From Opitutia bacterium (lineage in GTDB: Bacteria > Verrucomicrobiota > Verrucomicrobiia > Opitutales > Opitutaceae), in the NCBI GenBank assembly GCA_003142955.1, contig PLOH01000055.1, forward strand, positions 1 to 34,798: 34,798 nt of DNA. The letters run 5' to 3'. Below the pieces are notes generated by a model. That model was given only the letters and a program-made list of their open reading frames with translations, made no database searches and was not told the DNA's origin. Positions within the stretch are counted from its first letter, which is position 1. Every line of letters begins with the position of its first letter. Shown in pieces: positions 16,898 to 23,455 of the stretch. The position numbers and the translations under genes are program-made.

Positions 16898-18151
16898 CTA
16901 CACCGACCCGCCGATCGGTTCGCGAGGGCATTTCCTGGCGACAGGTTGATCCAGATTTGGCAGGAAACCGGTGAGCAGGCCGATCAGCGGCAGGTAACCG
17001 CAGACATGGTAGACGAAGAAGATGCTGGTGTGGTCGGCGAGCCTGCCGAGGAGCGCCGAGGCGATTCCGGCCGTGCCGAAGGCGAGTCCGAAAAACAAGC
17101 CCGCGATCAAGCCGACCCGGCCGGGCAGCAGTTCCTGCGCGTAAACCAGGATGGCCGGGAAGGCTGACGCCAGGACGAATCCGATCAACACGGTCAACAC
17201 GATCGTCCACCCGGGACTGGCGTACGGCAGCAGCAGGGAGAACGGCGCGACGCCGAGGATGGAGATCCAAATCACCAGCCGGCGGCCGAAGCGGTCGCCG
17301 ACCAATCCGCCCACAATCGTGCCAGCGGCCACCGCGAACAGGAACACGAACAGGCGGACCTGTGCCGCTTGCACCGAGAGTCCGAATTTCGCGATGAGGA
17401 AGAAGGTGTAGTAATTGGTGAGGCTGGAGAGGTAGACGTACTTGGAAAAGATGAGTGCCACCAGGACGACCAACGCCAAGCGAACCTGTGGCTGGGTGAG
17501 CGTGGCATGACGGCCCGGCGCCGGCAATTTGCGGCCCCGCATCTGATCGAGATGATTGCGGTACCAGTTGCCAACGCCCGCGAGCACAAGGATTCCGAGC
17601 AGTGCGGCCGAAGAGAACCAAAGCACGCTCTTTTGTCCATGGGGCACGACAATGAGGGCTGCCAGCAAGGGGCCGAGCGAGCTGCCGAAATTGCCGCCCA
17701 CCTGGAATACCGACTGGGCAAATCCGTGGCGCCCGCCCGAGGCCAGCCGGGCAATGCGCGAGGCTTCCGGATGAAAGATCGATGATCCCGTGCCGACCAT
17801 GGCGGCGGCGACGAGGATGGCGTGAAAGCTGCCGGCCCGCGAGAGCAGGACGAGCCCCACCAGCGTCACACCCATGCCGATCGCCAATGAAAACGGCCTG
17901 GGCTGGCGGTCAGTATAAAATCCCACCAAAGGCTGCAGCATCGAGGCCGTGAGCTGGAAGGAGAAGGTAATCAGTCCCACCTGCGCGAACGTCAGGTGAA
18001 AAGACTCCTTGAGCAGCGGATAGATTGCCGGCAACAGCGACTGAATCGTATCGTTGAGCAGATGCGAAAGGCTCAACGCCAGCAGGATTCGAAGGACGGT
18101 GCCCTCGATGGGTCGGGGATGATCAGGTGATGCTGCGGCGGCGGCTTCCAA
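16898..18151 (-). CDS. MFS transporter, fosmidomycin-resistance (Fsr) type
   Basis: Twelve-helix major facilitator of the Fsr family, exporting small molecules at the inner membrane. Recognisable pieces are SLSHLLNDTIQSLLPAIYP in helix 1, PLVGFYTDRQPRP in the 2-3 loop, GTGSSIFHPEASRIAR, QVGGNFGSSLGPLLAA and GGLVGDRFGRR. The open frame runs back to 18895, but that part overlaps etfA and a palindromic repeat and does not look like protein. With no ATG available near helix 1, a TTG at 18151 (giving about 417 residues, the usual size) is the best start, though uncertain. The last ten codons and the stop are provided by dispersed repeat sequence. Confidence 0.85.
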   Translation of the reverse strand: MEAAAAASPDHPRPIEGTVLRILLALSLSHLLNDTIQSLLPAIYPLLKESFHLTFAQVGLITFSFQLTASMLQPLVGFYTDRQPRPFSLAIGMGVTLVGLVLLSRAGSFHAILVAAAMVGTGSSIFHPEASRIARLASGGRHGFAQSVFQVGGNFGSSLGPLLAALIVVPHGQKSVLWFSSAALLGILVLAGVGNWYRNHLDQMRGRKLPAPGRHATLTQPQVRLALVVLVALIFSKYVYLSSLTNYYTFFLIAKFGLSVQAAQVRLFVFLFAVAAGTIVGGLVGDRFGRRLVIWISILGVAPFSLLLPYASPGWTIVLTVLIGFVLASAFPAILVYAQELLPGRVGLIAGLFFGLAFGTAGIASALLGRLADHTSIFFVYHVCGYLPLIGLLTGFLPNLDQPVARKCPREPIGGSV

Positions 18152-18243
18152 GCGGACAAAAGGGTTTATAATACGGTTAGGTGACCCAACCTGCGCAACT
18201 GAATGGAGGGGATTGTCGATAGCCTCGCAGGACACGAACGGGT

Positions 18244-18298
18244 TGTAGGAGCCTGCTTGCAGGCGAATTCCTTCATCGCCTGCAAGCAGGCTCCTACA
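18244..18298. repeat. Perfect 23-bp-arm palindrome (REP-like)
   Basis: Arms at 18244-18266 and 18276-18298 are perfect complements around a 9-base loop (ATTCCTTCA). The arm begins TGTAGGAGCCTGCTTGC. Shortened relatives appear near 9794, 15762, 15829-15858, 16879-16900 and 23379-23397. It lies between etfA and the MFS gene; there is no U-run, so it is more likely a REP-type element than an intrinsic terminator. Confidence 0.85.
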
Positions 18299-18315
18299 CG
18301 CCGCCGCAACGCGGA

Positions 18316-19353
18316 TCAGGCTTTTTCCGCCAGCAACGCGTTCACCTTGCGCATGACGGCAAAAGCGTCGGCGACATAGAGGACATCGGCCTTCCCTTGG
18401 GCCCAGCTGCAATTCGGGTTGAGATTGACGGCGCGGCGTTCGTTGATGAACCGCCAACCGACCGTGTGGGGTTCCTCGCCGTGGCAACACGTCGAGAGCC
18501 CCTTGGGATGGCGCGGGGTGGAGCCGGTCTGGCCGACCTGATTGAGATGGGTCATGAACTTGAGTACCGCCTGGCCTTCGCCGCTCAGGTCGACCAGTGA
18601 TTTCGTGCTGCCGAGCGACGCCTTGGATTGGGCGAGGAACCCAAGAATCAACTGCTCCGCTTCCTTGGGATGAGGCTTGCCGTCGGGCTGCGTCTTGGTC
18701 CAGCCCGCACCGGCCACGAAGAGCAGCCGGGCATCTGGGCGGATGGTCTGCTGATCGGCGGACGGCGCCCGGAGGCCCGTGACGGTCGTGCGCCGGTTTG
18801 CGTCCGTCAGGGCAGGGGATACCAGCTCGACTTGCACCTGACCTGCTGCGCCGGTCCATGGCTCTCCGCAACCGGGATCGAGGAGAATAAACCACGGCCG
18901 CCGCGTGCGCTGGACGACGGCTTCCATGCGCTGCCGGTAGTACCAGCGGGTGATGCCCGGTTGATCGTCGGCCGCGGTGGTGCCCGTCGCGTGGGTATCG
19001 ATGCGGCCGCCCAAGCGCTGGGCGGCGCCGGCGAGCACGCGATTCCAGCGCGCGGTGCCCGGAGCAATCACGATGGTGGCCGCCGCCGCGCGGGCCAACG
19101 CCTCGACGGCGACGATGTCCGTCGAATAGCGCGAGGACGCGAAATCTGGTCCGACAACTCCGAGGAATCGCGCGGAGGCGCAGCCGGCAATCTGATTTGC
19201 CGCGGTTTGCACGTCGCCGCCGACCAGACCGGAGATCAGGTTCGAACCGGGCAGGACCGCGGCCAGGGATTTGGCGGCGTTTAGTGCCTCGAGGGCGGAT
19301 TTGCCGAGCGAACCATCGGTTTCAGTATGGGCGAGAAAGAGAATAGTTTCCAT
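18316..19353 (-). CDS. etfA: Electron transfer flavoprotein alpha subunit, divergent
   Basis: EtfA binds FAD and, with EtfB, shuttles electrons from dehydrogenases. It is 345 residues from the ATG at 19353. The N-terminal half is an ETF-type nucleotide-binding fold (METILFLAHTETDG; ATIVIAPGTARWNRVLAGAAQRLGG). The C-terminal FAD domain keeps QVGQTGSTPRHPKGL at about 272-286 and an ending reminiscent of IVAINKDPxAPIF...ADY (here RAVNLNPNCSWAQGKADVLYVAD), but is otherwise far from standard EtfA, with a Cys-Cys pair at 289-290. The adjacent etfB and ETF-QO genes support the call. No Shine-Dalgarno is visible; a heptamer repeat array lies only 7 bases upstream of the start codon. Confidence 0.82.
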   Translation of the reverse strand: METILFLAHTETDGSLGKSALEALNAAKSLAAVLPGSNLISGLVGGDVQTAANQIAGCASARFLGVVGPDFASSRYSTDIVAVEALARAAAATIVIAPGTARWNRVLAGAAQRLGGRIDTHATGTTAADDQPGITRWYYRQRMEAVVQRTRRPWFILLDPGCGEPWTGAAGQVQVELVSPALTDANRRTTVTGLRAPSADQQTIRPDARLLFVAGAGWTKTQPDGKPHPKEAEQLILGFLAQSKASLGSTKSLVDLSGEGQAVLKFMTHLNQVGQTGSTPRHPKGLSTCCHGEEPHTVGWRFINERRAVNLNPNCSWAQGKADVLYVADAFAVMRKVNALLAEKA

Positions 19354-19359
19354 GGAGGC

Positions 19360-19380
19360 AGTAGCGCGTAGTGAGTAGCC
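19360..19380. repeat. Heptamer array upstream of etfA start
   Basis: Three tandem heptamers AGTAGCG, CGTAGTG and AGTAGCC, starting 7 bases upstream of the etfA ATG. They are the reverse-complement type of the array at 19602-19636, so the etfB-etfA spacer RNA can fold end to end. The rest of the 289-base spacer holds one arm of the GCGAGCGCCAGCGAG repeat (about 19517) and no gene. Confidence 0.65.
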
Positions 19381-19601
19381 GGCGGCGAGGATCAGGCAGC
19401 GAGAATCGGGTTGCGAAGAGTCGGCAGTTGACAGCAGGAAGCGAGGAGCGAGCAGTCGGAGGCGGGGGAACTAGATCGGTTTAAATTGAAATGTGGCCGA
19501 GAACGCGAACGTAGCTGCGAGCGCCAGCGAGTGGAGTGGGAGAGTTGCAGTCGGCGCGAGGAGCGGGAAATTGGGCGCGATATCGGGATGATTGCGATGC
19601 A

Positions 19602-19636
19602 CGCTACTCACTACTCACTACTCGCTCCTCGCTGCT
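19602..19636. repeat. Heptamer array after etfB stop
   Basis: Five tandem 7-base units: CGCTACT, CACTACT, CACTACT, CGCTCCT and CGCTGCT. The array starts 6 bases past the etfB stop on the transcribed strand. It is complementary in type to 19360-19380. Confidence 0.75.
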
Positions 19637-19642
19637 TCCATA

Positions 19643-20455
19643 TCATTCCTTTCCAATCCATTCGACGATTTCCTGGGCGATCGCGTCGGGGGATAGGTCT
19701 TTGACGATTTTGGTTGCACGGCGTTGCTTGGGCAGCGACACGCTGGCGAAGGCGACGCCGTCATTGGCGACCTTGACCGGCTTGGCTCGCTGCAGGGCGG
19801 GCATCACGGTGCGCATATTGAGCATGCCGACCTGCGGGTTGTTGGGCGGCTCCGGCAGATTGCCCGTGGCCCAGCCCAGGAGCGCGGGCAGCGCGCTGCA
19901 GGCCGAAACCTGGTGTTTGCCACCCTCGACGCGCTCGAGAGCCTGGAATGACCCGTCCGGGCGCACCGTGAGTTGATCGACGCCCTGAAACTGGTCGGTG
20001 ATCCCGAGGAGTTCGCCGACCATCTGCATCGTGGTGCCGGCGCCGCGCGAGGCGGATTCCCAGCCGCCGAAAACAAACAGGCGCGATTGGTCCAGCCCGG
20101 GGATCGCCTGGATTGCTCCGGCCAGGGCGGCGGCGATTTCCGCGGATTCGGCAAATCCGCTGGCCGGTCCGTCGAGGGCGATCAGTTCAAAGGGCACCTT
20201 TTGGGCCACGGTCATCATGACCTGCTGGAGCTTGGCTTTGGGGCCGACGCTCACGAGCCAGACTTTGCTCCCGGGATGCTGCTTTGCGAGATTCGCCGCT
20301 TCGAAGAGCGCATGGCCGGCCCAGGGATCGAGAACGGCAGGAAGCATCAGCTCGTTCTTCAGGGCCGGGCCGGCCGGGGTCGTAATCGGCTCAAGCGTCT
20401 GCAGCGGATCGGGCACCACGCTGCCGCAGACGACGATTTGGTACGGAATGGGCAT
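19643..20455 (-). CDS. etfB: Electron transfer flavoprotein beta subunit, divergent
   Basis: EtfB partners EtfA; the family binds AMP or, in bifurcating types, a second FAD. It is 270 residues. Family features are LDPWAGHALFEAANL near residue 42, VWLVSVGPKAKLQQV (the usual VSVGP block), the FVFGGWESASRGAGTTM stretch where standard EtfB has GxQSxDxxxGQVG, and the C-terminal MPALQRAKPVKV in place of MKAKKKPI. These departures mean that whether it holds AMP or FAD cannot be told by eye. The ATG is at 20455 with no Shine-Dalgarno and a heptamer array just upstream. It lies between ETF-QO and etfA on the same strand. Confidence 0.83.
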   Translation of the reverse strand: MPIPYQIVVCGSVVPDPLQTLEPITTPAGPALKNELMLPAVLDPWAGHALFEAANLAKQHPGSKVWLVSVGPKAKLQQVMMTVAQKVPFELIALDGPASGFAESAEIAAALAGAIQAIPGLDQSRLFVFGGWESASRGAGTTMQMVGELLGITDQFQGVDQLTVRPDGSFQALERVEGGKHQVSACSALPALLGWATGNLPEPPNNPQVGMLNMRTVMPALQRAKPVKVANDGVAFASVSLPKQRRATKIVKDLSPDAIAQEIVEWIGKE

Positions 20456-20462
20456 GGAATAA

Positions 20463-20497
20463 AGTAGCGAGGAGCGAGTAGTGAGTGGCGAGCAGAA
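20463..20497. repeat. Heptamer array upstream of etfB start
   Basis: Five 7-base units: AGTAGCG, AGGAGCG, AGTAGTG, AGTGGCG and AGCAGAA. They start 8 bases upstream of the etfB ATG and are opposite in sense to the array at 20676-20710. Related but less regular units also occur at 20528-20545 and 20581-20608. Confidence 0.7.
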
Positions 20498-20675
20498 GTC
20501 AGCAAGCGGTCATACGAGGAAACTAATGGGGGAGCGAGTAGAAGTGGTACGTGGCCGTCCGACAAGACGGATATTTGGGGAGTAGCGAGTAGTCGTAGCG
20601 GGCAGAAGATAGCGGCGGGTTGCGGACCGTACCGATGGGCGCAGAGATAGGTGGAAGGTCGAGGCCTCACCTGCT

Positions 20676-20710
20676 CGCTACCCGCTACTCGCTACTCACT
20701 ACTCACTACT
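20676..20710. repeat. Heptamer array after ETF-QO stop
   Basis: Five 7-base units: CGCTACC, CGCTACT, CGCTACT, CACTACT and CACTACT, starting 6 bases past the ETF-QO stop on the transcribed strand. With 20463-20497 it brackets the 260-base ETF-QO/etfB spacer, which contains no gene. Confidence 0.75.
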
Positions 20711-20715
20711 CCCAA

Positions 20716-22590
20716 TCAGTTCTCCGCCGAGTGGAGGCCACCGGCGCCGGCGCGGAAGTCGACGACGCTGCGCTCGGGGTTGGTCGGGCTGGGCTTTGAG
20801 CAGTTCCACAGGCACGCGCCGCAGTAAACGCATTTCTCGCGGTCGAATGCGGGCACGCCCTCCGGACCCGGCGTGATCGCCTGACCGGAACAGGCATCGA
20901 TGCAAATGCGCACGTCGCATTGCTGGCAGACGGCAGGATGCAGGAAGATCACGTGATCGGCATAACCGGCCGGCGCCTGCACCTTTCCGCCCATGAGCAG
21001 CGCGTCCTGATGCGAAACGAGCAGCTTGCCGTCGAACGGAATGGCCGGCCAGCCGGCCTGGTCCATCAGGGCTCCGCTCAGCGAGGCGCCTTTCTTGGCG
21101 CATTCCACGCGCAGTTTCGCGATCTCTGCTGGCGGGATCCGGCCTTCGTAATATCGCTCAACCGTTGGAAGGCGCCGGTAGGGAGGCATGGACCGGCCGC
21201 GCAGATTGATCCGGCCGCCGGTCAGTCCGGTCAGTCCCATTCCGATCAGCCCCGTCACGACCCCGCGTTGAAATCCGTCGCGGGCGCGTTCTGCCACCCG
21301 ACCCTCATGCTCGACCCAACTCGTGCGACGGCGGCGGACGTAGGCCTGTTCCAGGTTCTCCTTGGTGAAAGCCCGGCCGGATTTCAGCAACTCCAGAACG
21401 CCTTCGGCGAGCTGCGTGCCCGTGGCCCACGCTTCGTCGACGCCGGACCCGGTCAGGACATTGGTGCTGCCCGAGCCTTCGCCGATGCGCACATAGCCAT
21501 TGCCGGCGAGATGCGGTTCGCCGCGCCGGCCGGATTCCTGCAGCGTCTTTGCGCCCCACGAGCGCAGCGTGGCGCCTTCGAGGTAGCGCCACAGGTACGG
21601 GTGCATCATCCAGTGCTGGAGATAGCGGTAGGCCGTGCGGACGGGGTTGTCGAACCACGAGGGCACGAAGATCCCGAGCGAGGCGATCCGCCCCGGATGC
21701 ACGTACATGAAGCCGAAGATCTCAGGCTCCGGATAGCCAAACGTGTGGAAAACCGTGCCGGGCTCCAGGTCCGCGCCGGGCGGCAAGTCAATGACGAACT
21801 TCATCCCGATCGCCCAATCATGCTGGTGATTGCCCTCGGGCAGGCCGAAGTGCTCGTCGAGCTGGCGGCCGATCGTGCCCACGGGACCGTCACCCACGAC
21901 AGTGAGGGCCGCGCGAATGTCCATGCCCGGCATGAAGCCGTCCGCGGGCGCTCCCTGCTTGTCCGTCCCCTGATCGATCAACCGGACGCCGACGACGCGG
22001 TCACCTTCCAGCAGCGGACTTGCGACGGGCGTTGACGGCCACACCTGCACGGTGCCGGAGCTCATCACCTGCGCGCCCACCCATTGCATGAACTGGCCCA
22101 TCGAGAGGACGAGGCCGTCGTGTTTGCGGAGAAAAGGGGGCACCCACGGCAGGTTGACCGCCTGGTATTCGTACGGCAGGGCCCACCGGCAAGTCCGGAT
22201 CAACGCGTCTGCCGAGCGCAGCGTCAATGATCGCCGGCTGGCCCCGATCGGATCGAGAAGGTACGCGACCCGTTCTTGTTTTACGGGCGCTGCCATCGGA
22301 ATTTGGGTCGGATCGAGCTGGGGAAAACTCGCCTTGATGCCGCGGGCCGGGGTGACCACGCCCGAGACGCCGAAGCCGAGGTCGTCCGCGCGTTCGTAGC
22401 AGATGACTTGGGGCGGCATTCCTGGTGCCGCGACGCTTTCGACCGCCGGCGTGCCGTCCTCCTTCAGCAACTGCTTTGACAAAGTGGTCAGGAAGCCGCC
22501 CATCGCCGGACCAAAGCCAACGCAGACGATGTCGACGTTCATGGACTGGCGGTCGAGGGCGGTAGACGGTTGGTCAGGTGTGGCGTTCAC
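20716..22590 (-). CDS. ETF:quinone oxidoreductase-like flavoprotein with FixX-like ferredoxin end
   Basis: Membrane-associated flavoprotein of the FixC/ETF-QO group, passing electrons between ETF and quinone. It is 624 residues. The N-terminal FAD fold starts at DIVCVGFGPAMGGFL (about 20-34). RIGEGSGSTNVLTGSGVDEAW contains the second FAD motif. The C-terminal end carries two iron-sulfur motifs: C555, C558, C563, C567 in CQQCDVRICIDAC, and C587, C590, C593, C597 in CVYCGACLWNC, the spacing seen in FixX. It therefore looks like a FixC-FixX fusion. The start is a GTG at 22590 without a clear ribosome site; an ATG at 22542 (MNVDIVC) begins right before the FAD fold and is a good alternative. A membrane-association helix (GLIGMGLTGLTGG) is possible. 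Confidence 0.87.
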   Translation of the reverse strand: MNATPDQPSTALDRQSMNVDIVCVGFGPAMGGFLTTLSKQLLKEDGTPAVESVAAPGMPPQVICYERADDLGFGVSGVVTPARGIKASFPQLDPTQIPMAAPVKQERVAYLLDPIGASRRSLTLRSADALIRTCRWALPYEYQAVNLPWVPPFLRKHDGLVLSMGQFMQWVGAQVMSSGTVQVWPSTPVASPLLEGDRVVGVRLIDQGTDKQGAPADGFMPGMDIRAALTVVGDGPVGTIGRQLDEHFGLPEGNHQHDWAIGMKFVIDLPPGADLEPGTVFHTFGYPEPEIFGFMYVHPGRIASLGIFVPSWFDNPVRTAYRYLQHWMMHPYLWRYLEGATLRSWGAKTLQESGRRGEPHLAGNGYVRIGEGSGSTNVLTGSGVDEAWATGTQLAEGVLELLKSGRAFTKENLEQAYVRRRRTSWVEHEGRVAERARDGFQRGVVTGLIGMGLTGLTGGRINLRGRSMPPYRRLPTVERYYEGRIPPAEIAKLRVECAKKGASLSGALMDQAGWPAIPFDGKLLVSHQDALLMGGKVQAPAGYADHVIFLHPAVCQQCDVRICIDACSGQAITPGPEGVPAFDREKCVYCGACLWNCSKPSPTNPERSVVDFRAGAGGLHSAEN

Positions 22591-22670
22591 GTGAAAAGGC
22601 GCGCGGAAAGATAGGAGGCCTCACGCAAGGCGCAAAAGAGGAAAACGGCACGAGAAAAAGAGCGATGAAA

Positions 22671-23078
22671 TCAAGGTCGGAGGATGAAGCCGATCTGCGC
22701 GAAGTGATGGTCCGTGGTCAGGACTTCGCGCAGCTTGAGTTCGCGCATGACAACAAAGCTAGTGCAGTCGGTGAATGAGAAATCCTTGTCGTGATAGCGA
22801 AAAAAGAGGCTTCGGGCTTTGTCGGCACGAGCCGGGCTGATGATCTCCCACCGAAGGAATGAGCTGCCGTCGACTTGTTGCCACCACGCTTCGGCGGCGG
22901 CGCGGCCAAGCCGGAGGCCGATGAGGGTCAGCGTTTCGTCGGCAATGTAGTCGGTGCTGACGAGCCGACCCCCTTGTTCGAGCCAGGCATCGCGGGCCTT
23001 GGAGGCGGCGTGATGGGCCGGATCGGCGGCGTCGGCGCAAGCCATCCAGCCGGCGGTGTCGACAAAGAGGGCCTTCAC
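22671..23078 (-). CDS. vapC: PIN-domain ribonuclease toxin, VapC family
   Basis: PIN-domain RNase toxin, 135 residues. The acidic catalytic residues expected for the fold are in FVDTAGW (Asp7), TDYIADETLTLI, and DFSFTDCTSFVVM; the C-terminus has VLTTDHHF. The start overlaps the antitoxin stop by 4 bases (ATGA), the usual arrangement for toxin-antitoxin pairs. The pair sits between the acyl-CoA dehydrogenase gene and ETF-QO on the same strand, looking like an insertion into that module. The 80-base spacer to ETF-QO contains only a repeat-like stretch. Confidence 0.9.
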   Translation of the reverse strand: MKALFVDTAGWMACADAADPAHHAASKARDAWLEQGGRLVSTDYIADETLTLIGLRLGRAAAEAWWQQVDGSSFLRWEIISPARADKARSLFFRYHDKDFSFTDCTSFVVMRELKLREVLTTDHHFAQIGFILRP

Positions 23079-23323
23079 TTTACGTAGAGGACTTGGTCGT
23101 GGTCGGCAGCGGTGCGGCCGTCGGTGGACCGGCCCAACGCACCGGCCCGGTAGAGGGGATCGCCCGCAATGCTTCCGGCCGGCACGGACTGATCCTCAAC
23201 GGGGATCAACTGGAACGCCGGGCGGCTGCGATAGACGACAGTGTATCGCGCTCCGCGCCGGACTTTCTCCACCACCGCCGGCAGCGTGGCCCGGAGCTCC
23301 TTGGCGTTGATCAACGTATTCAT
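23075..23323 (-). CDS. Antitoxin of VapC pair, Phd/YefM-like
   Basis: Small antitoxin, 82 residues. The N-terminal part MNTLINAKELRATLPAVVEKV followed by RRGARYTVVYRSRPAFQLIPV is the Phd/YefM DNA-binding and dimer fold. The C-terminal 35 residues are Gly/Asp/Ala-rich and should be the flexible part that wraps the toxin. It overlaps vapC by 4 bases. Such antitoxins usually repress their own promoter, which would lie in 23324-23455; no operator was identified by eye. Confidence 0.85.
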   Translation of the reverse strand: MNTLINAKELRATLPAVVEKVRRGARYTVVYRSRPAFQLIPVEDQSVPAGSIAGDPLYRAGALGRSTDGRTAADHDQVLYVK

Positions 23324-23455
23324 GAAAGGTTCATCTTGAGTTAACCCTAATGGATGTCAACTCGACAGGGTAGAACCGCCTGCTTGCGATTTCCTACGCC
23401 CTGCGCGGCGTTTCCTTGGAACTTGGCTTTTGGAGTTTGGGATTTCTCTGCAGAC

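Noticed and set aside
18152..18895. Long N-terminal extension of the MFS frame
   Set aside because: It overlaps etfA in another frame, includes a palindromic repeat, and gives an Arg/Pro-rich translation unlike an MFS N-terminus.
19360..20710. CRISPR array suggested by short regular repeats near the etf genes
   Set aside because: Units are 7 bases in direct tandem without spacers, and no cas genes are present; they are simple heptamer arrays.
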